From assembly GCA_029250945.1 (NCBI GenBank), contig JAQXEG010000015.1, forward strand, positions 1-34,894: a DNA stretch of 34,894 bases. The letters run 5' to 3'. This document shows positions 18,021-26,159 of this stretch, piece after piece. Both the position numbers and the translations under genes were made by a program. The DNA is from Yoonia sp. Lineage in GTDB: Bacteria; Pseudomonadota; Alphaproteobacteria; Rhodobacterales; Rhodobacteraceae. Numbering within the stretch: the stretch's first letter is position 1; every line of letters begins with the position of its first letter. Under the pieces are notes generated by a model. The model made no database searches. It was not told where the DNA came from and saw nothing but the letters and a program-made list of their open reading frames with translations.

Positions 18021-18641
18021 ATGCAAGATCCAGTTGAACAATATATGAACCTCGTTCCGATGGTCGTTGAACAGACCGCCCGTGGCGAGCGTGCTTATGA
18101 TATCTTTAGCCGCCTGCTGAAAGAACGGATCATTTTCGTGAACGGCCCGATCCATGACGGTATGTCACAGCTGATCGTCGCACAGTTGCTGCACCTTGAG
18201 GCCGAAAACCCCAAGAAAGAAATCAGCATGTACATCAATTCACCCGGTGGTGCCGTGCATTCAGGGATGAGCATCTATGACACCATGCAGTATATCCGTC
18301 CGAAGGTATCGACGCTGATCTGTGGCATGGCGGCCTCTATGGGGTCGGTGATTGCGGTGGGTGGTGAAAAGGGGATGCGTTTCTCGCTGCCCAATTCCGA
18401 AGTGATGGTGCACCAGCCGTCCGGTGGGTCACAGGGTAAAGCATCTGACATGCTCATCTCTGCCCGCCATATTGAGCGGACACGTGAGCGGTTTTATGAT
18501 CTTTATGTCGACCACACAGGCCAGAAAAAGGCCGACGTTGAAAAGGCGCTGGACCGCGACACATGGATGACCGCCCAAGAGGCCAAAGATTGGGGTCACA
18601 TTGATGAAATCGTCGCAAGCCGCGAAAAGCTGGACGACTAA
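18021..18641 (+). CDS. clpP: ATP-dependent Clp protease proteolytic subunit
   Basis: The 206-residue serine protease subunit forms the double-heptamer chamber that degrades proteins unfolded by ClpX or ClpA. The catalytic triad is visible as S106 in GMAASMGS, H131 in MVHQPSGG and D180 in DRDTWM. The length and sequence are typical of alphaproteobacterial ClpP. TGAGG lies about 10 bases before the ATG. clpX follows after 133 bases containing a hairpin, so the two may be partly cotranscribed. A promoter candidate lies upstream. It is divergent from the photolyase-like gene. Confidence 0.97.
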   Translation: MQDPVEQYMNLVPMVVEQTARGERAYDIFSRLLKERIIFVNGPIHDGMSQLIVAQLLHLEAENPKKEISMYINSPGGAVHSGMSIYDTMQYIRPKVSTLICGMAASMGSVIAVGGEKGMRFSLPNSEVMVHQPSGGSQGKASDMLISARHIERTRERFYDLYVDHTGQKKADVEKALDRDTWMTAQEAKDWGHIDEIVASREKLDD

Positions 18642-18700
18642 TCACGACCCTTTGTTAACGTGACCGCACGGTGAGTCATTTTGACATTGTAGCCGATTGT

Positions 18701-18732
18701 GGGCTGTCCTAGGTTAAGGCCCAGGGCAGCCC
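18701..18732 (+). terminator. Intercistronic hairpin between clpP and clpX
   Basis: GGGCTGTCCT (18701-18710) pairs with AGGGCAGCCC (18723-18732) over 10 bp with one G-U pair; the loop is 12 bases. No T tract follows, so it is more likely an RNA stabiliser, processing site or partial terminator. TTGACA at 18681-18686 suggests a separate clpX promoter, but no good -10 is seen at the right distance. Confidence 0.45.
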
Positions 18733-18774
18733 TGCGCATTTAGAAAACGACCCACTGGGTCAAAAGGTTTAAAC

Positions 18775-20046
18775 ATGGCGAACACTTCCGGAAACGACAG
18801 CAAAAACACGCTTTACTGTAGCTTTTGTGGCAAAAGCCAGCATGAGGTGCGCAAGCTGATCGCGGGTCCCACGGTCTTTATCTGCGACGAATGCGTTGAG
18901 CTGTGCATGGATATCATCCGTGAGGAAACAAAATCCGCCAGCCTGAAGTCAGGCGAGGGCGTCCCAACACCAACCGAGATTTGCGGTGTGCTGGATGACT
19001 ATGTGATCGGTCAGATGCATGCAAAGCGCGTGCTGTCTGTCGCTGTGCACAACCACTACAAACGCCTGAACCACGCTGAGAAATCCGACATCGAGTTGGC
19101 GAAATCTAATATCATGCTGATCGGCCCCACGGGTTGCGGTAAGACGTTGCTGGCCCAAACGCTCGCGCGCATTTTGGATGTGCCATTTACAATGGCCGAC
19201 GCGACCACACTGACCGAGGCGGGATATGTCGGCGAAGATGTCGAAAACATCATCCTCAAACTGTTGCAGGCGTCCGAATACAATGTGGAACGCGCACAGC
19301 GCGGCATTGTCTATATTGACGAGGTCGATAAGATTACGCGCAAGTCCGACAACCCGTCCATCACACGCGATGTTTCGGGCGAGGGCGTGCAGCAAGCGTT
19401 GCTGAAGATCATGGAAGGCACCGTGGCCTCTGTGCCGCCGCAAGGTGGCCGCAAGCACCCGCAGCAGGAATTCCTGCAAGTTGACACGACCAACATCTTG
19501 TTCGTCTGTGGTGGCGCATTCGCGGGGCTGGACAAGATTATCGCGCAGCGCGGAAAAGGGTCTGGCATGGGCTTTGGCGCGGACGTGAAAGACAACGATG
19601 ACCGCGGCATTGGTGAAATTTTCACAGACCTTGAACCAGAGGATCTGTTGAAATTCGGTTTGATCCCGGAATTTGTCGGTCGTTTGCCCGTAATCGCGAC
19701 CCTGACGGATTTGGATGAAGACGCGCTTGTTACCATTCTGTCCAAGCCCAAGAACGCGCTGGTCAAGCAATACCAACGCCTGTTTGAGCTGGAAGATGTG
19801 CAGCTGACGTTCACCGATGATGCGCTAGAGGCGATTGCCAAACGCGCGATCGAGCGCAAAACAGGTGCACGCGGTCTGCGGTCCATCATGGAAGATATCC
19901 TGCTGGATACGATGTTTGACCTGCCCGGAATGGACACCGTGACAGAGGTTGTCGTCAACGAAGAGGCCGTGTCATCCGACTTATCCCCCCTGATGATCCA
20001 CGATGAGGCCAAGGCGAAATCCAAAGAGCCAGCAACCGCAGGTTAA
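18775..20046 (+). CDS. clpX: ATP-dependent Clp protease ATP-binding subunit ClpX
   Basis: A 423-residue AAA+ unfoldase that recognises substrates and feeds them to ClpP. The N-terminal zinc-binding domain has C15, C18, C37 and C40. Walker A is GPTGCGKT (117-124) and Walker B is IVYIDEVD (178-185); the sensor and C-terminal D2 regions are complete ([17 protein letters not shown]). The protein matches normal length. Its stop overlaps the start of the next gene by one base (TAATG), so translation of the Rid-family protein is probably coupled to it. Confidence 0.98.
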   Translation: MANTSGNDSKNTLYCSFCGKSQHEVRKLIAGPTVFICDECVELCMDIIREETKSASLKSGEGVPTPTEICGVLDDYVIGQMHAKRVLSVAVHNHYKRLNHAEKSDIELAKSNIMLIGPTGCGKTLLAQTLARILDVPFTMADATTLTEAGYVGEDVENIILKLLQASEYNVERAQRGIVYIDEVDKITRKSDNPSITRDVSGEGVQQALLKIMEGTVASVPPQGGRKHPQQEFLQVDTTNILFVCGGAFAGLDKIIAQRGKGSGMGFGADVKDNDDRGIGEIFTDLEPEDLLKFGLIPEFVGRLPVIATLTDLDEDALVTILSKPKNALVKQYQRLFELEDVQLTFTDDALEAIAKRAIERKTGARGLRSIMEDILLDTMFDLPGMDTVTEVVVNEEAVSSDLSPLMIHDEAKAKSKEPATAG

Positions 20047-20417
20047 TGATCCGGCGGATCGCCTCTGGCGGGGTATATGAGCCCCGCATTGGCTACTGCC
20101 GCGCTGTCGTGGCGGGCGGATTTATCCACGTATCCGGAACGGTTGCCGGACCGGATGTGCCTGATGATGTCGTCGCCCAATGCCAATCGGCGCTGGGCAT
20201 CATGGAGCGCGCATTGGCCGAAGCTGGCGCCAGTCTCGCCGACGCGGTGCGCGTCCGCTATATCCTGCCCAACCTCGCGGATTTTGAACCATGTTGGCCT
20301 GTTTTATCAGCGGCATTTGGTGACAATCCGCCGGCGGCCACAATGATATTTGCCGATTTAATCGACCCTAAGTATAAGATCGAAATTGAGCTAACTGCGC
20401 TGGACCCGAACGCATAG
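20046..20417 (+). CDS. Rid-family (YjgF/RidA-like) protein without the canonical arginine
   Basis: A 123-residue Rid-fold protein. Classical RidA hydrolyses reactive enamine/imine intermediates using an arginine in PARS near the C-terminus. In a by-eye alignment to E. coli RidA the equivalent segment is NPPAATMIF here, with Ala at the Arg position, while the following KIEIEL strand is conserved. It thus resembles the Rid subgroups not expected to have imine deaminase activity. Its ATG overlaps the clpX stop by one base. The role is unknown; coupling to ClpX is a position-based inference. Confidence 0.87.
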   Translation: MIRRIASGGVYEPRIGYCRAVVAGGFIHVSGTVAGPDVPDDVVAQCQSALGIMERALAEAGASLADAVRVRYILPNLADFEPCWPVLSAAFGDNPPAATMIFADLIDPKYKIEIELTALDPNA

Positions 20418-20479
20418 CGCACTGGACCTCGGGCGGTTTTTCGGGCAAAAGCGCAACAAGCAGCGTCAAGGAGCGAACG

Positions 20480-20863
20480 ATGGGCCTTTTCAACACAATC
20501 AAGCGCGTTTTCACATGGTGGGACGGGCAGACATTTGGCACTCAGCTTTGGACATGGCGCAAGGGCCAGAAGGTTGGCGAAGATAGCCAAGGCAACGTAT
20601 TCTATACCAATGCCGCGGGCGACCGCCGCTGGGTGATTTACAATGGCCCTATGGAAGCAAGCCGAATTGATCCTGATTGGCACGGCTGGTTGCACCACAC
20701 TTGGGACGAGGCCCCGACAGATAAGCCGCTGCCGCATAAGGCGTGGGAAAAACCGCACCAGCCAAACCTGACTGGCACGATGGATGCCTATGCGCCTGCG
20801 GGTTCATTGCGCCGCGCCGATCCCGCCCCACGCGGCGATTATGAGGCATGGACGCCGGAGTAA
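20480..20863 (+). CDS. NDUFA12 (B17.2)-family complex I accessory subunit
   Basis: A 127-residue homolog of the mitochondrial complex I subunit NDUFA12, kept in alphaproteobacteria as an accessory subunit of NADH:ubiquinone oxidoreductase. Recognisable features are [17 protein letters not shown], the Gly/Asn-Tyr strand [15 protein letters not shown], and the signature [26 protein letters not shown] sits 7 bases before the ATG. The main nuo operon is not here. It leads a short same-strand run with mlaD and DUF2155, five bases from mlaD, an order I recognise from related genomes. Confidence 0.93.
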   Translation: MGLFNTIKRVFTWWDGQTFGTQLWTWRKGQKVGEDSQGNVFYTNAAGDRRWVIYNGPMEASRIDPDWHGWLHHTWDEAPTDKPLPHKAWEKPHQPNLTGTMDAYAPAGSLRRADPAPRGDYEAWTPE

Positions 20864-20868
20864 GCGCC

Positions 20869-21315
20869 ATGCGCGAGAACACCACAGAAGTGATCGTTGG
20901 CGGCATCGTGCTGGCCGTGGCGCTGGGGTTTTTGGCATACACGCTTCGCACGGCGGGTGGGTTTTCCGGCGCTGATACATACGATCTGACGGCCAGTTTC
21001 CGGTCCGTCGAGGGGGTGACAGCGGGCAGTGACATCCGGCTTGCCGGTGTAAAGATTGGCACCGTTTCAGGGATTGATTTGAACGCGCAGACATTTCGCG
21101 GGGATACGACGCTGTCCATCCAGTCCGATGTGATCATCCCCGACGATAGCGCGGCTGTCATCGCATCCGAAGGGTTGCTGGGCGGTAATTTCATCGAAAT
21201 CGTGCCGGGCGGATCGCTTGGGAATTTTGAAAACGGTGCTGAGATCGAAGATACCCAAGGCGCGGTCAGCTTGATCTCTCTTCTGCTGAAATTCGTCACC
21301 GGCGAGGATAATTGA
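20869..21315 (+). CDS. mlaD: MlaD-like MCE-domain phospholipid transport protein
   Basis: A 148-residue inner-membrane-anchored MCE protein. It has an N-terminal membrane helix (TTEVIVGGIVLAVALGFLAY) and one MCE domain (about 38-120: FRSVEGVTAGSDIRLAGVKIG to EGLLGGNFIEI). MlaD forms a periplasmic hexamer that carries phospholipids between the inner-membrane ABC transporter MlaFEB and the outer membrane. The ABC and permease genes are not in this window, so the gene is separated from its partners. I chose ATG 20869, 5 bases after the NDUFA12 stop; a start 7 codons earlier would overlap that gene. Confidence 0.92.
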   Translation: MRENTTEVIVGGIVLAVALGFLAYTLRTAGGFSGADTYDLTASFRSVEGVTAGSDIRLAGVKIGTVSGIDLNAQTFRGDTTLSIQSDVIIPDDSAAVIASEGLLGGNFIEIVPGGSLGNFENGAEIEDTQGAVSLISLLLKFVTGEDN

Positions 21316-21316
21316 C

Positions 21317-21676
21317 ATGAAACGATGCATTGCAGCGATGATCCTGTGCCTGACGGTTGGCGCGGCGCAGGCCCAACAGGCCACAAGCGCGAATTCCGGT
21401 TTGCTGCGTGTGCTGGACAAGGTGACAGGGGCGGTGACCGACCTGCGTCTTGGGGCCGGTGAAACAGGTGCGTTCGGGCTGCTAAAGATCACGCTCAATG
21501 ACTGCCGCTACCCATCATCCAACCCCAGCGGCGATGCATATGCGCGTTTGACGGTGGTGTACCGCGACCTTGTGGACCCTGTTTTTCGGGGGTGGCTGAT
21601 TGCCTCAGCGCCTGCGCTGAACGCGATTGACCATCCGCGCTATGACGTTTGGGTATTGCGTTGCAATAACGTGTAA
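21317..21676 (+). CDS. DUF2155 domain exported protein
   Basis: A 119-residue protein with a cleavable signal peptide (MKRCIAAMILCLTVGAAQAQ) and a DUF2155 domain. The domain is recognised from LRVLDKVTGAVTDLRLGAGE, FGLLKITLNDCRYP, and the C-terminal VWVLRC, where the two cysteines may form a disulfide. It starts one base after the mlaD stop and is probably translated with it. Function is unknown; the pairing with mlaD suggests an envelope role. Its last 37 bases overlap the convergent aat gene. Confidence 0.88.
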   Translation: MKRCIAAMILCLTVGAAQAQQATSANSGLLRVLDKVTGAVTDLRLGAGETGAFGLLKITLNDCRYPSSNPSGDAYARLTVVYRDLVDPVFRGWLIASAPALNAIDHPRYDVWVLRCNNV

Positions 21677-22290
21677 GCGTCTGGAATATATGACGTTTTC
21701 TGAAAATCACCCGTGCCCTGCAACCCCTGCTGCAACAGGGTGTGATAATGTCGGCGCGGTATTTCGATCCCGCCAAGACTGGCAAGATGATCGGTGATAA
21801 ACTGGGTATCAAACAGCGTAAATCCCGTGCGGTTCAGGTGATCGACCAAATAGGCAAGCGCGATCTTTGACGCGTTTGTGCGTGTGCTGAACATACTTTC
21901 GCCAAAGAACGCCGCACCAATCGTGACACCATAAACGCCCCCGACAAGGTCGTCTGCGTCCCAAACCTCAATCGCGTGGGCCTGTCCGCGGTGGTGCAGG
22001 CTGCGGTAGAGGTCAAAGATTGTGTCGTTGATCCATGTTTCCGGCCGGTCCGCACAGCCATGCACGACAGCCTCAAACGCGGTGTTCAGGCTGATACGGA
22101 ACGGTTCTGTGCGCATGAAACGCGCCAACCGCCGCGAGATGTGGAAGCCATCAAGCGGGAGGATGCCTCGCAACTTCGGATCGACCCAGAACACATCGGG
22201 GTCGTCGCGGCTTTTGGACATGGGGAAAACACCAGCGCAGTAGCCCTTCAACAACAGGTCCGGTGTCAGCGCTGGTGGATCGTCACGCAA
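21640..22290 (-). CDS. aat: Leucyl/phenylalanyl-tRNA--protein transferase
   Basis: Adds Leu or Phe to proteins with N-terminal Lys or Arg, creating N-degrons recognised by ClpS-ClpAP. The 216-residue protein shows the GNAT-like Aat core: GYCAGVFPMSK, FWVDPKLRGILPLDGFHISRRLAR, TWINDTIFDLY, VGGVYGVTIGAAFFGESMFS, and LFDTQFITDHLASLGG. The only in-frame start is TTG at 22288-22290, two bases after the accC stop, so translation is probably coupled to accC. The 3' end overlaps the DUF2155 gene. ClpS and ClpA are not in the window. Confidence 0.95.
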   Translation of the reverse strand: MRDDPPALTPDLLLKGYCAGVFPMSKSRDDPDVFWVDPKLRGILPLDGFHISRRLARFMRTEPFRISLNTAFEAVVHGCADRPETWINDTIFDLYRSLHHRGQAHAIEVWDADDLVGGVYGVTIGAAFFGESMFSTRTNASKIALAYLVDHLNRTGFTLFDTQFITDHLASLGGIEIPRRHYHTLLQQGLQGTGDFQKTSYIPDAYTLLQRNTQTS

Positions 22291-22292
22291 AC

Positions 22293-23639
22293 CTACGCGA
22301 GGTTTTCTTCAAGCCAGTGTTCCAGCCAGTGAATGTTATAGTCACCAATTTGCACGGCCTCTTCTGCCAAAAGCGCGTGGAACAACGGCACCGTTGTGTC
22401 GACGCCGTCGACGATCAGCTCGCCTAAGGCGCGGCCCAGACGAGCCAATGCTTCTGGCCGATCGCGCCCGTGCACGATTAGTTTGCCGATCAAACTGTCG
22501 TAATAGGGCGGGATGCGGTAGCCGGCATAAAGCGCGGAATCCATCCGCACACCAAGACCGCCAGGCGCGTGATATTGTGTGATTTGGCCGGGGCAGGGCG
22601 CGAAATTCGGCAGCTTTTCTGCGTTGATCCGCACCTCGATCGCGTGACCGTTGATCGTCAGGTCATCTTGCCCGAATGACATGGGCATGCCAGCCGCAAC
22701 GCGCAGCTGTTCGCGCACCAAGTCGACGCCAAAAATACCTTCGGTAACAGGGTGTTCAACCTGCAAACGGGTGTTCATTTCGATGAAATAAAATTCATCA
22801 TTCTCGAACAGGAATTCGATTGTGCCGGCACCGATGTAGTTGATTTTCGCAACAGCATCCGCGCAGACCTTGCCAATGCGGGCGCGCAATTCGGGAGTGA
22901 TGCAGGGGCCAGGGGCCTCTTCAAACACTTTTTGGTGGCGGCGTTGCAGGGAACAATCCCGCTCGCCCAGATGGACAGCATTGCCCTTGCCGTCGCCGAA
23001 CACCTGAATTTCGATGTGGCGCGGGGTGGTCAGGTATTTCTCGATATAGACTTCGTCGTTGCCGAACGCGGCCTTGCCTTCGGCGCGGGCGGAGTGGAAC
23101 GCCTGTTCCATGTCTGCGGCCGTTTGGGCGACTTTCATGCCGCGCCCGCCACCACCAGCCGTCGCCTTGATAATAACGGGATAGCCGATTTCGGCGCCGA
23201 CACGTTTCGCATCGTCAAGGGTTGGCACGCCACCGTCAGAGCCGGGAACGCAAGGCACGCCAAGCGCCTTCATCGTGTCCTTGGCGGTGATTTTGTCACC
23301 CATTGTGCGGATATGTTCGGCAGTTGGGCCGATAAACGCGATGTCGTGATCCTCGAGCGCCTGCACAAAGGCGGCGTTTTCAGACAAGAAGCCGTAGCCG
23401 GGGTGTACCGCTTGCGCGCCTGTGATTTCGCAGGCCGAGATGATAGCCGGAAACGACAGATAGGATTGCGCGGATGACGGGGGGCCGATGCAGATAGCCT
23501 CATCGGCCATGCGCACATGCATCGCATCGCTGTCGGCTGTGGAATGCACGGCCACGGATTTCACGCCCATTTCGCGACACGCGCGCACGACCCGCAGCGC
23601 AATCTCACCACGGTTCGCGATCAGGATTTTATCGAACAT
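22293..23639 (-). CDS. accC: Acetyl-CoA carboxylase, biotin carboxylase subunit
   Basis: Carboxylates the biotin carried on AccB using ATP and bicarbonate, the first half-reaction of fatty-acid synthesis. The 448-residue protein has normal length. It starts [17 protein letters not shown] and has the ATP-grasp glycine loop GGGGRGMKV (162-170). Further motifs are [17 protein letters not shown] and [16 protein letters not shown]. It lies 12 bases downstream of accB and 2 bases before aat, indicating an accB-accC-aat operon. No frame damage is seen here. Confidence 0.98.
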   Translation of the reverse strand: MFDKILIANRGEIALRVVRACREMGVKSVAVHSTADSDAMHVRMADEAICIGPPSSAQSYLSFPAIISACEITGAQAVHPGYGFLSENAAFVQALEDHDIAFIGPTAEHIRTMGDKITAKDTMKALGVPCVPGSDGGVPTLDDAKRVGAEIGYPVIIKATAGGGGRGMKVAQTAADMEQAFHSARAEGKAAFGNDEVYIEKYLTTPRHIEIQVFGDGKGNAVHLGERDCSLQRRHQKVFEEAPGPCITPELRARIGKVCADAVAKINYIGAGTIEFLFENDEFYFIEMNTRLQVEHPVTEGIFGVDLVREQLRVAAGMPMSFGQDDLTINGHAIEVRINAEKLPNFAPCPGQITQYHAPGGLGVRMDSALYAGYRIPPYYDSLIGKLIVHGRDRPEALARLGRALGELIVDGVDTTVPLFHALLAEEAVQIGDYNIHWLEHWLEENLA

Positions 23640-23651
23640 GTCGGGTGCGCC

Positions 23652-24143
23652 TTATTCGATGATCACAAGGGGGGCGCCGAATTCAACCGGTGCGCCGTCT
23701 TCGACCAAGATACGCTTGATCGTGCCTGCCTTGGGCGACGGGATGTGGTTCATCGTTTTCATCGCTTCGATGATCAAGATGGTGTCGCCCTCGGCAACGG
23801 TTGTGCCGACGGATACAAATGCGGCAGCCCCAGGTTCGGCGGCCATATAGACGGTGCCAACCATCGGTGATGTGACCGCACCAGGGTGTGCCGACGGGTC
23901 AGATGGGGCTTCTGCGGCGGGGGCTGTTGCTGCGGCCGCCGCAACAGGGGCGGGGGCTGTTGCAACGGCGACAGGGGCCGCTTGGACCACGGCGGGGGCT
24001 TGCCGACTGACGCGGACGTTCAGGCTGTCGTTTTCGCCGTAATCACGTTTTACCTGAAGTTCTGTCAGGTCATTTTCGCGCAAAAGCTCTGCCAAAGATT
24101 GGATAAAGCTGACGTCGCTTTCGTGAGAGGTCTTTTTTGTCAT
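23652..24143 (-). CDS. accB: Acetyl-CoA carboxylase, biotin carboxyl carrier protein
   Basis: A 163-residue carrier with an N-terminal helical segment (11-35), an Ala/Pro-rich flexible linker (48-88), and a C-terminal biotinyl domain. K129 in EAMKTMN is the biotinylated lysine; the E. coli motif is EAMKMMN, and the Thr variant is common in Rhodobacteraceae. It works with AccC downstream and the AccAD transferase encoded elsewhere. A short hairpin followed by a T run lies about 30 bases before the start and might regulate the operon or end upstream transcription. aroQ, often upstream of accB in other groups, is not present. Confidence 0.96.
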   Translation of the reverse strand: MTKKTSHESDVSFIQSLAELLRENDLTELQVKRDYGENDSLNVRVSRQAPAVVQAAPVAVATAPAPVAAAAATAPAAEAPSDPSAHPGAVTSPMVGTVYMAAEPGAAAFVSVGTTVAEGDTILIIEAMKTMNHIPSPKAGTIKRILVEDGAPVEFGAPLVIIE

Positions 24144-24160
24144 ATTGTCCTCGGCCTATT

Positions 24161-24186
24161 GAAAAAAATTTGCCAATGAAATTGGC
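24161..24186 (-). terminator. Hairpin plus T run in the accB 5' region
   Basis: On the minus strand GCCAAT-TTC-ATTGGC (24186-24172) is followed by AAATTTTTTTC. The stem is only 6 bp, but it has terminator form. It lies about 90 bases after the end of the small upstream gene and about 30 bases before accB. It may end that gene's transcript or act as an attenuator for accBC. Confidence 0.45.
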
Positions 24187-24272
24187 GATTAGGGTCTTAT
24201 AGGCCAGCCACCGCTAAGAGAAAAGAGATACGGTTTAGGAAAATGACGCAAGATTACACGCGGCTGATTGGC

Positions 24273-24548
24273 CTAGGTCAAGTTGGCAAGCATTTGGCGT
24301 GGTGGCAGCATGATAATCCCGTAGGGTTTCAGCGTGCGTTCCTTGGCGATCATGGCCGTATCATCCACCATTTGCGATGTGAGCTGTGCGGCGATGATAC
24401 GCCCTGCGGTGGATTGATCTGCCGGTCGTGACGCAACAGCGGATGGGCCTAAATCGGACGGGAGGGGCTGTTGCAGGGCGGGCGTTGTGGCCGCCCGATT
24501 GATTAGACCGGGCGGCGTCGCATAAGCAGTTTGAAGCGAAAGTTCCAT
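24273..24548 (-). CDS. Hypothetical 91-residue protein
   Basis: I do not recognise a family. The N-terminal 50 residues are Pro/Ala/Gln/Ser-rich and probably disordered. The rest is more ordered: a likely helix GRIIAAQLTSQMVDDTAMIAKE followed by RTLKPYGIIMLPPRQML. There is no signal peptide or membrane segment. GGAG lies about 11 bases before the ATG. It lies between livF and accB on the same strand, with about 80 AT-rich bases upstream and a hairpin downstream, so it may be its own transcript. The orderly C-terminal half and the ribosome-binding site favour a real gene over a chance frame. Confidence 0.5.
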   Translation of the reverse strand: MELSLQTAYATPPGLINRAATTPALQQPLPSDLGPSAVASRPADQSTAGRIIAAQLTSQMVDDTAMIAKERTLKPYGIIMLPPRQMLANLT

Positions 24549-24628
24549 GTTAAGGCTCCGAATGTGATTTGTTTAAAACCATCTTCAAATTGAATGGAAC
24601 CCGTTACTGATCCGTTAAATTAATGCGT

Positions 24629-25378
24629 TTAAATGGCCAGATATTGTGCACGCAGTTGTTCATCTTCCAAAACCTCTTGGGCGGACCCGTCGTAAACCAC
24701 TGTGCCTGTGTCCAAAATCACTGCGCGATCGGCCAGTTTCAGTGCGGCCACAGCGTTTTGTTCCACAATCACAGTCGTGATCCCCTGATCGCGGATGAGG
24801 CCGAGAGTTTTGGCGATTTCCTGCACGATGACGGGCGCCAGACCCTCATAGGGTTCATCCAGCAGCAACACCTTGATGTCGCGGGCCAATGCGCGGGCGA
24901 TGGCAAGCATCTGTTGTTCGCCACCTGACAGGGTCACGCCCTCTTGGGTGCGGCGTTCGCCAAGGCGCGGGAACAGGTCATAGATCCGTTCCAGCGACCA
25001 GCCGATAGGCGGTGCGATTTGCGCAAGCTTGATGTTTTCCTCAACCGTGAGGCCCGCGATGATGCTGCGATCCTCTGGCACCAGCGCGATACCGGCTTGG
25101 GCGGCCTGAAACGACTTCATGTTGTGCAGCGGCTTGTGATCCAGCCAGATTTCACCGTGTTTCAACTGCGGATCACCCATGCGCGCAATGGTACGCAGGG
25201 TCGATGTTTTGCCCGCCCCGTTACGGCCCAATAGGGCAAGGATTTCACCCTCGTGGATATTAAAGCTAACGTTCTGAACGATATAGCTTTCGCCGTAATA
25301 GGCCTCGATTTCCCAGACGGACAGAAATGCCGGGTGGGTGGCCGCGTTGTTGGCGTGTTTGTTGAATGGAGCGTTCAT
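24629..25378 (-). CDS. livF: Branched-chain amino acid-type ABC transporter ATPase (LivF-like)
   Basis: One of two ATPases of a hydrophobic amino acid/amide-type (HAAT) importer. The 249-residue protein has Walker A GRNGAGKT (51-58), signature LSGGEQ (150-155), and Walker B VLLLDEP (170-176) with PYEGLAPVIV, typical of LivF. About 20 extra N-terminal residues precede the usual domain start. It is the last gene of the five-gene importer operon (order livK-H-M-G-F on the minus strand), 9 bases after livG. The substrate is not determined; urea, amides, branched-chain or other carboxylates are all possible for this family. Confidence 0.9.
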   Translation of the reverse strand: MNAPFNKHANNAATHPAFLSVWEIEAYYGESYIVQNVSFNIHEGEILALLGRNGAGKTSTLRTIARMGDPQLKHGEIWLDHKPLHNMKSFQAAQAGIALVPEDRSIIAGLTVEENIKLAQIAPPIGWSLERIYDLFPRLGERRTQEGVTLSGGEQQMLAIARALARDIKVLLLDEPYEGLAPVIVQEIAKTLGLIRDQGITTVIVEQNAVAALKLADRAVILDTGTVVYDGSAQEVLEDEQLRAQYLAI

Positions 25379-25387
25379 ATCAGTTCC

Positions 25388-26146
25388 TTACACCTGTGCT
25401 TCGCCAAGGTAGGCTTCGCGCACTTTCGGGTGGCCTTTGATGTTTTCGGGCGTTTCTTCAACCAGCGGCATGCCTTGGGCCAGAACGGTGATCCGCTCGG
25501 CCAAGCTGAACACAACGTGCATGTCGTGTTCGATGATCGCCATGGTGATGTCGCGCTTTTCCTTAATTTCTTTGAGCAGATCGATGGTGTTGTTGGTATC
25601 GGCCCGTGCCATGCCGGCGGTTGGTTCATCCAACAGCAGCAGGCGCGGTTCCTGCACCAGACACATCGCCATTTCCAGCCGTCGTTTATCGCCACGCGAC
25701 ATAGAGGAGGCAGTCATTTGGCGTTTATCTAGCATGTTGACGTCGGCCAAAATCGCCTCTGCCATATCCTTGATATCACCGTGGCCTGTCACGGCGCCGA
25801 TTGCGTTCATCTGGAACGCCCCGTCGCGCTTGGCAAAGCAGGGGATCATCACGTTTTCAAACACCGTCAGGTCCGAGAAAATCTCGGGTGTTTGGAACAC
25901 GCGGGAAATGCCCATCTGGTTAATCTCGTGCGGGGCGCGGCCCAGCACGGATTGGCCGTCAAACATCACTGACCCGCTGTCAGGGATCAGTTTGCCCACC
26001 AGCACGTTCAGCAGGGTGGATTTGCCTGCGCCGTTTGGCCCGATGATGGCGTGTACGGTGTTTTCGGCCACGCTTAGGTTCACGTCACCCAATGCTTGCA
26101 GGCCGCCAAACCGTTTGTTGATACCTTTGACTTCGAGAATACCCAT
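25388..26146 (-). CDS. livG: Branched-chain amino acid-type ABC transporter ATPase (LivG-like)
   Basis: The second ATPase of the importer, 252 residues from MGILEVKGINKRFGG. Walker A is GPNGAGKS (36-43) and Walker B is LLLLDEPTAG with the LivG-typical following segment. The ABC signature is unusual: MSRGDKRRLE instead of the common LSxGQQ, a variant I associate with a Rhodobacteraceae subgroup. The ATG at 26146 is preferred because AAAGGAG lies 8 bases upstream; the ATG at 26152 is only 2 bases from it. That ribosome-binding site overlaps the livM stop codon (TAAAGGAG), so livM and livG are tightly linked. Confidence 0.9.
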   Translation of the reverse strand: MGILEVKGINKRFGGLQALGDVNLSVAENTVHAIIGPNGAGKSTLLNVLVGKLIPDSGSVMFDGQSVLGRAPHEINQMGISRVFQTPEIFSDLTVFENVMIPCFAKRDGAFQMNAIGAVTGHGDIKDMAEAILADVNMLDKRQMTASSMSRGDKRRLEMAMCLVQEPRLLLLDEPTAGMARADTNNTIDLLKEIKEKRDITMAIIEHDMHVVFSLAERITVLAQGMPLVEETPENIKGHPKVREAYLGEAQV

Positions 26147-26159
26147 TGTCATCGCTCCT

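Noticed and set aside
18021..20046. clpP/clpX as a phage or anti-phage variant
   Set aside because: Both have normal length, catalytic residues and typical alphaproteobacterial sequence and order.
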